From Corallococcus praedator (GTDB taxonomy: Bacteria > Myxococcota > Myxococcia > Myxococcales > Myxococcaceae): a stretch of DNA of 40,766 nucleotides. Positions 9,021 through 17,412 of this stretch are shown one piece after another; the first letter of the stretch is position 1, and the number at the start of each line of letters is the position of its first letter. The stretch is from NCBI RefSeq assembly GCF_003612125.1, contig NZ_RAWI01000036.1:1-40766 (forward strand), given 5' to 3'. Made by a program: the position numbers and the translations under genes. Below the pieces are notes generated by a model, which did not search any database, was not told the DNA's origin, and saw only the letters and a program-made list of their open reading frames with translations.

Positions 9021-10553
9021 TCAGGCCCCCACGCGGAACCAGCTGAAGGACTCCTCGCGCACGCGGCCCTCCGCCACCAGCTTCTCCAGCGTGGCCAGGG
9101 CGCTGCGCTCCGCCACCGGATGCAGCAGCGGCGGCGTGTCCGCGTAGGCCGTCGCCACCACCTCCGCCAGCGTGGCGCCCGTCGACGGCACCGCCTCCAG
9201 GATGATGGCCTCGCGCTGGGCGCGGTGGCGCAGGTACTCGTCCAGCTTGCCCGGGCCGTCCGGCACCGGCGCGCCGTGCGCGGGGTACAGCGTGGTGACG
9301 GGCCAGTCGCGCAGCCTTCGCAGCTGCGTGAGGTAGTCCACCATGTTGCCCTCCGGCGGATCGATGACGATGGAGCCCACGCTGGCCACCATGTCCCCCA
9401 CCACCGCCGCCTTGCTGCGCGAGTCCACCAGGCACAGGTGCCCCTGCGCGTGCCCCGGCGTGTGCAACACGCGCCAGCGCTGCGGCAGCGGGCCGCCCAG
9501 CTCCAGCACCTCGCCGTCCTCCAGCAGCCGCTCCGCCTGGAAGTCCAGCCGGTCCGCCGTGCGCGCGTGGCACCAGAGCGGAATCCCCAGCCGCTCCTTC
9601 ACCGCGAGCGCCCCGCCCACGTGGTCGCCGTGGTGGTGGGTGAGCACCACCGCCAGGGGCCGCATCCCCTCCGCCTTCAGGCTGGACACCAGCGACAGCA
9701 GCTTCGCGTACTGCTTCACGTCCGACGACCCGGGGTCCACGATGAGCAGGTCGCCCGTGCCCAGCACGTACGCGTTGGTGTGCGTCGCGGGCGGCAGCGT
9801 GGGCGTCTCCAGCGCCACCACGCGCACGCCGCGCTGGAACTCGATGCGCTGGGCCACGTAGCCCGGGCAGTACGGCGGCGTGTTCAGCCGGGCGCGCGCG
9901 TCCGCTTCGTCCTTGAACTCCGACAGCACCTGCAACGCGTGCTGCGCGGGCGGGTGCAGGAGCGCCGTGCCGTCACTCCAGCGCGACAGCGCGTCCTCCG
10001 GACGGATCCACGCGCCCTCGGACAGCTCGCCGGGGACGATGCTCGCGGTCGCGGTCTCCGGCAGCTCCACCAGGTAGAAGCGCGTGTCGAAGCGAACGGG
10101 AATCGAAGGCGGGGTGATCCACCGGCCCGCGGGCTTCAGGTCCTCCGCGCGCAGTAAGAGGGCGTGGCGCGAAAGCCACTCGCTCCACTTCAGCGACCCG
10201 GCGAGCAGCGCGGTCCGAGCCTCCGCCAGCGCCTCCGGAGACAGGGCCCGCGCCCCCTCCGCCACCAGCACGCCCGCCTCCTCGAACAGCTCGCGCGCCG
10301 CCGCCGAACGCAGCGCGGCCTCTTCGCCCTGCGCGCCCTGCACGGGCACGTCCGCGTCGTCGCGGTCCAGCTTCCCGCCGGGGAAGGCGTAGAAGCCGCC
10401 AGCGAAGGCCAGCGCCCGCTCGCGCTTCACCCAGAACACCTCCACGCCCACGCCATCGCGGGCGCGGCGGTAGAGGATGACCACCGAGGAGGCCCGGGGT
10501 TCGACGGGGGCGTAGGGCGCGAAGAGGCCCATGCCGGGAAGGGGCTCGCTCAT
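9021..10553 (-). CDS. Nudix hydrolase-metallo-beta-lactamase fold fusion protein
   Basis: A 510-aa protein with two hydrolase domains. Residues 20-230 are a Nudix domain. The box starts at FPGGK (57-61) and closes with RELFEEAGVL (87-96). About 13 extra residues sit between the glycine and the REUxEE part, as in NUDT19-like enzymes. After a linker, residues ~255-440 form an MBL-fold metallohydrolase of the LACTB2 type. It has the zinc motif THHHGDHVGG (near 305), LHTPGHAQGHL, VVGDMVAS and a final LYPAHGAP histidine. The C-terminal ~70 residues resemble the winged-helix tail of LACTB2 proteins. Its ATG is 14 bp after the HD gene stop. Confidence 0.9.
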   Translation of the reverse strand: MSEPLPGMGLFAPYAPVEPRASSVVILYRRARDGVGVEVFWVKRERALAFAGGFYAFPGGKLDRDDADVPVQGAQGEEAALRSAAARELFEEAGVLVAEGARALSPEALAEARTALLAGSLKWSEWLSRHALLLRAEDLKPAGRWITPPSIPVRFDTRFYLVELPETATASIVPGELSEGAWIRPEDALSRWSDGTALLHPPAQHALQVLSEFKDEADARARLNTPPYCPGYVAQRIEFQRGVRVVALETPTLPPATHTNAYVLGTGDLLIVDPGSSDVKQYAKLLSLVSSLKAEGMRPLAVVLTHHHGDHVGGALAVKERLGIPLWCHARTADRLDFQAERLLEDGEVLELGGPLPQRWRVLHTPGHAQGHLCLVDSRSKAAVVGDMVASVGSIVIDPPEGNMVDYLTQLRRLRDWPVTTLYPAHGAPVPDGPGKLDEYLRHRAQREAIILEAVPSTGATLAEVVATAYADTPPLLHPVAERSALATLEKLVAEGRVREESFSWFRVGA

Positions 10554-10567
10554 GGTTGCACCATCCT

Positions 10568-11860
10568 TCAGGACTGCGTCGTCTGGCCGAGCAGCCGGCC
10601 CATCATCTCGCGCGCCCGCTCCGCCTGGTCTGGCCGGACATAGAGCCGCGTCAGTCGCACCGCGCCACTGTAGCGCTGGTACAGCGGCGTGTACCGCGCC
10701 ACCTCCGTGAGCCGGCCCGTGGAGACATCCAGGATGAACAGGCCCGGGTTGCCCCCGGCCGCCCCCACGTACTTGCTGAGCGCGCCCTTGGACTGGACGG
10801 TGTAGTGCTCGAAGCCCTCGCTGGTGAGCGCGCTGTTGAGCACCTCCAGGTCGTAGCCGGTGTCGCGCTCCGTGAACTGCGCCAGCAGCTTGAAGCCCTG
10901 CCGGCGGCTGATGCGCTCCGCCCACCGGTTCTTCGAACGGCGCAGCGTGTACCAGAGCGCCGCGTCGTCACAGAGGAGGAAGGCCTCCGGGTCCGCGGGG
11001 ATCTCGAACTCGCCGGGCGTCTCCTCGTAGTACCGGCGCAGCATGTGGTCGAAGTTCACCGACGTGTGGTGCAGGTACACCGACACGAACATGTGGTAGC
11101 GGCTGAGCAGGAAGTCCTCGAACGCGAACGCCGCCGCGCGCGACAGGGCCAGCACCGCCTTGCCGTCCTTCACCGCCGGGTTCAGGTTGGAGACGATCCA
11201 ATCCAGGTCGTACCGGCCGTAGTTCACGCCCGTGTAGAACGAGTCGCGCAACAGGTAGTCCATCCGGTCCGCGTCCAGCTCCCCGGAGACGATGGCGCGC
11301 AACAGCGGCGTCCAGTCCACGCCCTTGTGGGTGAAGCCCGGGTCCTTGGGCGGCTTCGCGCCGGAGATGAGCGCCACCGTCGCCATGGGGGTGATGCCCC
11401 GGGGGCTGAACTCGCGCTGGATGACCTCCGTCAGGGAGCTGTCCAGGATGAGCTTGGCGGTGAAGTCCTCGTGGTTCGCCTGCTCCCCTTCCGCCACGGA
11501 ATCCAGCCAGCCGGGCAGCCGCAGCAGCGACCGCCGGGGCGCGATGCGCTCCGACGCATGCGACAGCGGCATGTGCCCCAGGTCATGACACAGCACCGCC
11601 AATCTCACGGCTTCGCAGAAATGTTCACGCACATCGTCCGGCAGGTCGGACCGGCTGGCCACGGCGCTGAAGACGCGCGAGGCGACGAACATGGCGCCCA
11701 GGCTGTGGGCGTGGCGGGTGTGGGTGGCGCCCGGGAAGGCCATGTCCCCGAAGCCCAGCTGCCGCACGTAGCGCAGCCGCTGGTAGAAGCGGCTGTCGAT
11801 GACGGCCTTCTCCGGGTCGCTCACCGGGATGACGCCGTGAATGGGGTCGCGAATCCGCAT
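10568..11860 (-). CDS. HD-domain phosphohydrolase (SAMHD1/dGTPase-like)
   Basis: A 430-aa cytosolic protein. The N-terminus DPIHGVI, the HTRHAHSLGA segment (H52) and CHDLGHMPLSHASE (H92, D93) give the H...HD metal site of the SAMHD1-like branch. ELDADRMDYLLRDS supplies the distal aspartate. Such enzymes hydrolyse dNTPs to nucleosides and triphosphate, but several homologues have other substrates. AAGGA five bases before ATG 11858-11860 supports this start over in-frame upstream ATGs. It is the first gene of an operon with the Nudix/MBL fusion and the ABM protein. Clustering of two nucleotide-type hydrolases suggests nucleotide clean-up (inference). Confidence 0.88.
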   Translation of the reverse strand: MRIRDPIHGVIPVSDPEKAVIDSRFYQRLRYVRQLGFGDMAFPGATHTRHAHSLGAMFVASRVFSAVASRSDLPDDVREHFCEAVRLAVLCHDLGHMPLSHASERIAPRRSLLRLPGWLDSVAEGEQANHEDFTAKLILDSSLTEVIQREFSPRGITPMATVALISGAKPPKDPGFTHKGVDWTPLLRAIVSGELDADRMDYLLRDSFYTGVNYGRYDLDWIVSNLNPAVKDGKAVLALSRAAAFAFEDFLLSRYHMFVSVYLHHTSVNFDHMLRRYYEETPGEFEIPADPEAFLLCDDAALWYTLRRSKNRWAERISRRQGFKLLAQFTERDTGYDLEVLNSALTSEGFEHYTVQSKGALSKYVGAAGGNPGLFILDVSTGRLTEVARYTPLYQRYSGAVRLTRLYVRPDQAERAREMMGRLLGQTTQS

Positions 11861-11889
11861 GTCGTCCTTGCCGGGCTTCGGGAATCCCG

Positions 11890-11923
11890 GACCTCCTCCA
11901 GGCGGTCGCCCACCTTGGAGGTC
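11890..11923. repeat. Inverted repeat in divergent promoter region
   Basis: GACCTCC (11890-11896) and GGAGGTC (11917-11923) form a 7-bp dyad with a 20-nt spacer. It lies between the divergent HD-domain gene and ATP-grasp gene. Possibly an operator, but its GC-rich composition makes chance occurrence plausible. Confidence 0.25.
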
Positions 11924-12035
11924 ACCTACCGTACCGCAGACCCTGGCGGGCGGTAGCCCTGTGAGGGGCCGACCAGCCACCGTGTCTCAAGCTGGGAAGG
12001 TCCCTGGGGACGTGCTAACCCTTCACCCACTCCGA

Positions 12036-13136
12036 ATGCACATCATCCTGCTGCACAATCGCGACCACGAGCTGCTTGAAGAAGACCCGGGGCGAGAAGC
12101 CCGCGAGGACGTGGTCCGGGTGGCTGAAGGCCTGGCCCAGGCGCTGAGCCGGGACGGCGTGAACGCCGAGCCGCTCGCCATCGAGGGGGACCGGCTGGAC
12201 TTCGTGGAGGCCCTGCGCTTCCTCCAGCCCGACCTCGTGGTGAACCTCTGCGAGTCGCTGGCCGCCGACAGCCGCGGGGAGATGGCCGTCCCGTGCCTCC
12301 TGGACGCGCTGGGCCTGCCGTACACCGGCTCGTCCGCCCTGTCGCTGGGCCTGGCGCTGCACAAGCCCAAGGCGAAGGAGCTCTTGCGCGCCAACGGCGT
12401 GTCCACGCCCGCCTCCTGCGTGGTGCGCCGCCTCGAGGACGCCCTGGCGGTGGACCTGCCCTGGCCCCTCATCGTGAAGCCCGCGCGCGAGGATGCGAGC
12501 GTGGGCATGGACTTCGACTCCGTGGTGACGGAGCGCTCGGCGCTGGTGCGTGCGTGCGAGGCGGTGCTCAAGACCTTCCACCAGCCCGCGCTGGTGGAGC
12601 AGTACATCCCGGGCCGCGAGGTGTACGTGCCGCTGCTGGGCAACACCCCGCGACAGGCGCTGCCGCTCACGGAGATCCACTTCGGCCACGCGTTCGACAA
12701 CCGTCCGAACATCGTGTCGTACCGGGCCAAGTGGGAGGTGGAGTCGCCGGAGTACCGGGACTCGACCTCCGGGCCGTGCAAGCTCGACGCAGTGCAGGAA
12801 GCCCGTTGCATCCAGACGGCGCTGGAAGCATTTGCAGCGCTGGACTGCCAGGACTATGGACGCGTGGACCTTCGGGTGTCGCCCGAGGGTGTGCCGTACG
12901 TCATCGACATCAACCCCAACTGCGACCTTCACCCGGGCGCGGGGTTCGCGAAGGCGGCGCAAGCCGCTGGGATGGATTACGCGACCCTGGCCTCACGACT
13001 GGTGGAGGTCGCTCTCGAAAGAACCCATGGAAATCCGCACACTCGAAAGAAAGGACCGGGAACCGCTCGCCGCGCTGATCCGGGAAATCGAAACCTTCTC
13101 GCAGGAGGAGAAGGACTGCGCCATCGAGCTGGTTGA
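12036..13136 (+). CDS. ATP-grasp protein, D-alanine-D-alanine ligase-like
   Basis: A 366-aa protein of the D-Ala-D-Ala ligase family. The N-terminal strand MHIILLHNRD is typical. LVVNLCESL, LDALGLPYTGSSALSLGLALHKPKAK, PLIVKPAREDASVGM (ATP lysine), VEQYIPGREVYVPLLG and the metal-binding YVIDINPNCDL follow the ATP-grasp order. It probably joins an amino acid or peptide carboxylate to an amine, and it is not necessarily the cell-wall ligase. The ATG lacks a Shine-Dalgarno, and an in-frame GTG 12012 is an alternative. The frame runs 110 bp into the next gene, with a basic 36-residue tail unlike family C-termini, so the native stop may have been lost. Confidence 0.85.
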   Translation: MHIILLHNRDHELLEEDPGREAREDVVRVAEGLAQALSRDGVNAEPLAIEGDRLDFVEALRFLQPDLVVNLCESLAADSRGEMAVPCLLDALGLPYTGSSALSLGLALHKPKAKELLRANGVSTPASCVVRRLEDALAVDLPWPLIVKPAREDASVGMDFDSVVTERSALVRACEAVLKTFHQPALVEQYIPGREVYVPLLGNTPRQALPLTEIHFGHAFDNRPNIVSYRAKWEVESPEYRDSTSGPCKLDAVQEARCIQTALEAFAALDCQDYGRVDLRVSPEGVPYVIDINPNCDLHPGAGFAKAAQAAGMDYATLASRLVEVALERTHGNPHTRKKGPGTARRADPGNRNLLAGGEGLRHRAG

Positions 13137-13503
13137 CATCGCGCTCACCGCGGGCAACCGGGACTATTCCATCCTCGTGGCGGACCGCGGTCCGGAGGAG
13201 GGCGGGCTGGTCGGGTACGCGTGCTACGGCCCGACGCCGATGACGGAGAACGCCTTCGACCTGTACTGGATCGCCTCCGCGCAGCGCGTCCGGGGCCAGG
13301 GCGTGGGCGCGGCGCTGGTGTCCGCGATGGAAGGCGACCTGCGCCGCCGCCGTGCGCGCATCATCCGCGTGGAGACGAGCGCCACGGAGGCCTACGGCCC
13401 CACGCGCGGCTTCTACGCGTCCATGAAGTACGGTGAGGAGGCGCGCCTGCGGGATTTCTACAAGCAGGGCGACGACCTCATCATCCTGACCAAGCGCCTG
13501 TAG
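13027..13503 (+). CDS. GNAT family N-acetyltransferase
   Basis: A 158-aa cytosolic enzyme. The acetyl-CoA pyrophosphate-binding loop is RVRGQGVGAALV (87-98), preceded by strand AFDLYWIASA. ETSATEAYGPTRGFYASMKY matches the C-terminal GNAT motif. It acetylates an unknown amine. The ATG has only a weak AAAGAA upstream and lies inside the end of the ATP-grasp frame, implying translational coupling. The pairing of a ligase and an acetyltransferase suggests a two-step modification of the same small molecule (inference). Confidence 0.88.
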   Translation: MEIRTLERKDREPLAALIREIETFSQEEKDCAIELVDIALTAGNRDYSILVADRGPEEGGLVGYACYGPTPMTENAFDLYWIASAQRVRGQGVGAALVSAMEGDLRRRRARIIRVETSATEAYGPTRGFYASMKYGEEARLRDFYKQGDDLIILTKRL

Positions 13504-13571
13504 CTGGCAGTCCGTAGCGGACCACCCCTGGGCGTGAAGACGCCGCCCGGGTCCCCGTCAGGAGGGGGCAG

Positions 13572-15137
13572 ATGCCTTCCATGAACCGACCGATGCGACG
13601 CACCCGTCTGGGATTGTTGAGCCTGCTCGCCCTGCTGACGGGGGCACCCTCCCCGGCCTGGGCCCAGGCCCCCTCCACCTCCGCGCTGAAGTCCCAGGCG
13701 AAGGCCGCGGCGGCCAAGGCCCAGGCGAAGACCCAGGAGTCCCCCGCCCCGCAGGCGCAGGAGGTCTCCGACGCGCTGAAGGCCCCCCGCCCCAAGGGCG
13801 GCGAGTACTTCGGCCTGTACCTGATGGACAAGAAGGTGGGCTGGTTCTTCACCGACCTGACGGCGCTGCCGGGCGGGAAGGTGCAGAGCGTCAACGAGCT
13901 CATCTTCAAGGCGCAGGTGGGCACGCGCGTGTCGGAGCGCGTGCACCGCGAGGTGCGCGTCTACGAAGCGAAGCCGGGTGGGCGCCTGCTGTCCTTCACC
14001 GTCAGCCAGCGCGGGGACGGCGGGGACAATGAATTGGTGGGCACGGTGACGGCGGACGGGCTGCGAGTGGTGCGCAAGCGCCCGGGCCAGCCGGAGGAAG
14101 TGCTCAAGCCCATGCCCGCGCCCAAGGAGACGGTGGACGACGCCGACCAGGCGCGCGTGGCGCTGCTGCGCGGCAAGAAGGTGGAGGGCGTGCTGCTGGA
14201 TGGCACCGACCTGGAGGGCTACCGCACCGTCACGACGGTGGAGGCTCCGGAGGAGCAGGTGCTGGGCGGCGTGAAGGTGAAGCTCGCGCGCGTGAGCACG
14301 CTGTCCGACAAGGAGAAGGTGCCGGTGGCGGCCTTCCTGACGACGGACGGGAAGATGGTGCGCGTGGACTTCGGGCAGACGATGCAGGCTCGCGCAGAGT
14401 CCGAGAGCGTGGCCAAGCGCATGGACCTGGTGGAGGTGTTCGGCCTCACGCGCGTGGTGCTGCCCAAGCCGCTGCCCGCGAAGGCGCGCGAGGTGCCCGG
14501 GCAGGTGACGCTGGTGATGAAGAACCTGCCGGCGAAGTTCCAGCAGGACACGTACCGGCAGAAGTACAAGCCGCTGCCGGACGGGCGCGTGGAGGTGACG
14601 CTGATGGCGGCGCCGCCCGCGCCCAGGGGCCGCAAGCCCCGGCCGGTGGCCGACCCCGACGGCGGGGAGAACCTCAAGTCCACGCTCGCGGTGGAGTCCG
14701 AGGCGCCGGCCATCGTCGCGCAGGCCAAGAGCATCATCCGGGAGGAGAAGGACGCGTACACGGCGGCGCGGATGCTGTCCGCGTGGGTGTACAGCAACCT
14801 GCAGAAGGACTACGGCGCCAGCGCGGACCGGGCCACGGACGTGCTGCGCCAGAAGAAGGGCGACTGCACGGAGCACTCGCTGCTCACGGTGGCGATGCTG
14901 CGCGCGTCCGGCATCCCCGCGCGGCGCGTGGACGGCGTCATCTACATGGTGAACTCCGACGGCGTGCCCGCGCTGTACTGGCACGAGTGGGTGGAGGCCT
15001 GGGTGGGCGAGTGGACCCAGTTGGACCCCACCTTCAACCAGCCCGTCGCGGACGCCACGCACTTCGCCGTGGGCTACGAGGGGAACGCTGAAATCACGCC
15101 CCTCATCGGTTCGCTCCAGGTCACCGACGTGAAGTAG
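13572..15137 (+). CDS. Exported transglutaminase-like protein
   Basis: A 521-aa protein with a signal peptide (basic MPSMNRPMRRTR, then LGLLSLLALLTGAPSPAWA, cleaved near AWA-Q). An Ala/Lys-rich spacer of about 50 residues follows. A long beta-rich middle region has no family I recognise. The C-terminal transglutaminase-like core has its triad at C432 (KGDCTEH), H471 (YWHEWVEAWVG) and D485 (LDPTFNQP). Such domains act as cysteine peptidases or transglutaminases. AGGAGGGGG just before ATG 13572 is a strong ribosome binding site. Its end converges on the DUF255 gene, with a hairpin between. Confidence 0.88.
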   Translation: MPSMNRPMRRTRLGLLSLLALLTGAPSPAWAQAPSTSALKSQAKAAAAKAQAKTQESPAPQAQEVSDALKAPRPKGGEYFGLYLMDKKVGWFFTDLTALPGGKVQSVNELIFKAQVGTRVSERVHREVRVYEAKPGGRLLSFTVSQRGDGGDNELVGTVTADGLRVVRKRPGQPEEVLKPMPAPKETVDDADQARVALLRGKKVEGVLLDGTDLEGYRTVTTVEAPEEQVLGGVKVKLARVSTLSDKEKVPVAAFLTTDGKMVRVDFGQTMQARAESESVAKRMDLVEVFGLTRVVLPKPLPAKAREVPGQVTLVMKNLPAKFQQDTYRQKYKPLPDGRVEVTLMAAPPAPRGRKPRPVADPDGGENLKSTLAVESEAPAIVAQAKSIIREEKDAYTAARMLSAWVYSNLQKDYGASADRATDVLRQKKGDCTEHSLLTVAMLRASGIPARRVDGVIYMVNSDGVPALYWHEWVEAWVGEWTQLDPTFNQPVADATHFAVGYEGNAEITPLIGSLQVTDVK

Positions 15138-15150
15138 GCGTCGGCGGCGT

Positions 15151-15175
15151 CCCGGGCCCTCTTCAGTGGCCCGGG
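15151..15175. terminator. Bidirectional terminator-like hairpin
   Basis: CCCGGGCC (15151-15158) and GGCCCGGG (15168-15175) form a perfect 8-bp, all-GC stem with a 9-nt loop. It lies between the convergent transglutaminase-like gene and the DUF255 gene, spanning the latter's stop codon. There is no U-tract on either side, so intrinsic termination is not certain. Confidence 0.5.
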
Positions 15176-17250
15176 GGCGCCACCAGTCGTTCCGCGAGCG
15201 TGGCCGCGTCCGTCAGCGGCCGCTCGCAGACGAAGCCGCGGCACAGGTACGCCGCGCCCCGCCCTTCCACCGGATCGCGCCCCTCGAAGAGTTCCTGGAG
15301 GCGCGCGGGCGGCGGGGCGGAAGTGTCGTTCCACCCGAAGGAGAACGCGGGGGCGTAGGTGCGGTTCGCGGCGGCCAGCAGCGGCGCCACGGCGTCACGC
15401 GTGCCCGCGAAGGTGACGCCGGACGCGCCGTCCAGCAGCGAGTCCGCCGCGAGCCCCAGGTGCCCGTAGCCCAGCGGGTTGCGCACGAGCTGATCTCTCA
15501 GCTTGGCCACGTAGTGCTCCGGGTGGTCCAGGTGGGCCACGTCGCCCGTGAGCGCCGCGAGCGCCACCTGCGCCTCCGTCAGCGTGGAGGCACCGGAGGG
15601 GAAGGCGTTGTCGAAGAGGGAGTAGGCCGCCACCACCAGGTCCTTCTGCCCCCGGGGTGCCGACAGGTACGCGTGCTTCTCCTCGTCCCAGAAGAGCGCC
15701 ACCGCGCGGTGTGCAATCGCATCCGCCGCGTCCAGGTACTTCGCGTCGAACGTCGCCTGATAGAGCGCGGTGAGGCCGGCGGCCAGGTCGCCGTAGTCCT
15801 CCAGGAAGCCGTCGATGCGGCCCTTGCCGTCCTGGTGCGAGCGGAGCAGCCGCGTGCCGTCCCACTGGTTCGCGAGCACGAAGTCCGCCGCGTTCGCCGC
15901 GAGCTTCGCCCAGTCCGGCCGGTCGAAGACGCGCGCGGCGAGCGCGAGGCCACGGATCATCAGCCCGTTCCACCCGGCGAGGATCTTGTCGTCGCGGCCC
16001 GGCTTCACGCGCTGCTCGCGCGCGGCGAAGAGGAGGCGGCGGGCTTCGGCCAGTTCCTGCTGCACCGACTCCACGGGCCGGCCCTGCTCGGTCGCGATCG
16101 TCTCCACGGGGGTGACGACCTCCAGCACGGTGGCGCCGTGTTCGAAGTTGCCCTGCGGGGTGATGCCGTAGTGGCGCAGCACGGTGTCGGCCTGGCTGGG
16201 GGAGAGCACCGCGCGGACCTCCTCCGGGCGCCAGACGAAGAACTTCCCCTCCTCGCCTTCGCTGTCCGCGTCCTGCGTGGCGTAGAAGCCGCCAGCCGGG
16301 TCGGTCATCTCGCGGCGCACGTATTCGACGGTCTCCTCCACGACCTTGCGCCACAGGGGGCGCGACTCCACCTGCTCCGCTTCCGCGTACAGGTGCAGGA
16401 GCTGGGCGTTGTCGTAGAGCATCTTCTCGAAGTGGGGCACCAGCCACCGCTCGTCCACCGAGTAGCGATGGAAGCCGCCGCCCAGCTGGTCGTAGAGGCC
16501 GCCCAACGCCATGCGCTCCAGCGTGCGGAACACCGCTGCCTTCAGGGGCTCACCGGCGCCCCGGCGCCACGCGCGCAGCAGCAGCGCCACGTTCATCGGG
16601 TTGGGGAACTTGGGCGCGCCGCCGAAGCCGCCGTTCACCGGGTCCATGCGCTTGGCCATGGCATGGCCCATGGCGACGATGTCCTCGGCGGACAGGTGGC
16701 CGGGAGTTGCATCCAGGCCGTGCGAGGACAGCTCGCCCAGGCCCTCCTGGAAGCGGCGGGCCTGCTCCTCGATTTCGTCGGCCTTGGTGTCCCACGCGTC
16801 GCGCAGCGCGGTGAGCAGGCGGGGGAAGCCGGGCCGGCCGTAGCGGTCCTCGGGCGGGAAGTAGGTGCCGCCGTAGAAGGGGCGCAGGTCGGGCGTGAGG
16901 AAGACGGTGAGGGGCCAGCCTCCGCCCTGTCCCATGAGCTGCACGACGCCCTGGTAGATTTGATCCAGGTCCGGGCGCTCCTCGCGGTCGACCTTGATGT
17001 TGATGAAGCCGTCGTTCATCAGGCGCGCGGTGTCGGGGGACTCGAAGGACTCGTGCGCCATGACGTGGCACCAGTGGCACGCGGAGTAGCCCACGGAGAG
17101 CAGGATGGGCTTGTTCTGGGTGCGGGCCAGGGCCAGGGCCTCGTCGCCCCACGGGTGCCAGTCCACGGGATTGGTGGCGTGCTGGCGCAGGTAGGGCGAA
17201 GGCTCCCGGGACAGACGGTTGGTGGAGCCAGAGGGGGGATGTACGGCCAT
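15163..17250 (-). CDS. YyaL/SSP411-like protein (DUF255 thioredoxin plus six-hairpin domain)
   Basis: A 695-aa cytosolic protein of the family of B. subtilis YyaL and human SPATA20. The N-terminal thioredoxin-like DUF255 domain starts with the family signature [18 protein letters not shown] and carries the motif C58-H-W-C61 ([12 protein letters not shown]). From about residue 190 an (alpha/alpha)6 glycosidase-like domain follows, including [17 protein letters not shown]-like and [16 protein letters not shown] motifs. Biochemical role is unsettled in the family. GGGAG seven bases before ATG 17250 supports the start. It is divergent from the GT39-type gene. Confidence 0.93.
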   Translation of the reverse strand: MAVHPPSGSTNRLSREPSPYLRQHATNPVDWHPWGDEALALARTQNKPILLSVGYSACHWCHVMAHESFESPDTARLMNDGFINIKVDREERPDLDQIYQGVVQLMGQGGGWPLTVFLTPDLRPFYGGTYFPPEDRYGRPGFPRLLTALRDAWDTKADEIEEQARRFQEGLGELSSHGLDATPGHLSAEDIVAMGHAMAKRMDPVNGGFGGAPKFPNPMNVALLLRAWRRGAGEPLKAAVFRTLERMALGGLYDQLGGGFHRYSVDERWLVPHFEKMLYDNAQLLHLYAEAEQVESRPLWRKVVEETVEYVRREMTDPAGGFYATQDADSEGEEGKFFVWRPEEVRAVLSPSQADTVLRHYGITPQGNFEHGATVLEVVTPVETIATEQGRPVESVQQELAEARRLLFAAREQRVKPGRDDKILAGWNGLMIRGLALAARVFDRPDWAKLAANAADFVLANQWDGTRLLRSHQDGKGRIDGFLEDYGDLAAGLTALYQATFDAKYLDAADAIAHRAVALFWDEEKHAYLSAPRGQKDLVVAAYSLFDNAFPSGASTLTEAQVALAALTGDVAHLDHPEHYVAKLRDQLVRNPLGYGHLGLAADSLLDGASGVTFAGTRDAVAPLLAAANRTYAPAFSFGWNDTSAPPPARLQELFEGRDPVEGRGAAYLCRGFVCERPLTDAATLAERLVAPPGH

Positions 17251-17412
17251 GGAGGGCTCCCGGAGCGGCGGCGAATTCGCGACCCATCACATTGTGAGCC
17301 TGGGTGCTCGGGAGCAAGCCGAAATGGCCTCACTCGCCGCTGGCCAACGGCCTTCCGGTGCGCTTTGTCCAGGGGCGTGCGTGCGTCCGCCGACTCCACC
17401 TCCGGCCTGGGA

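Noticed and set aside
12012-12035. GTG 12012 as start of the ATP-grasp gene
   Set aside because: The additional eight residues do not match the family N-terminus, which begins at MHIILLHN. Kept as a weak alternative only.
15166-17412. Very long open plus-strand frame opposite the DUF255 gene, continuous with the glycosyltransferase
   Set aside because: Its sequence is Arg/His/Gln/Val-rich antisense of a well-conserved family. Only the part from ATG 17413 resembles a real protein.
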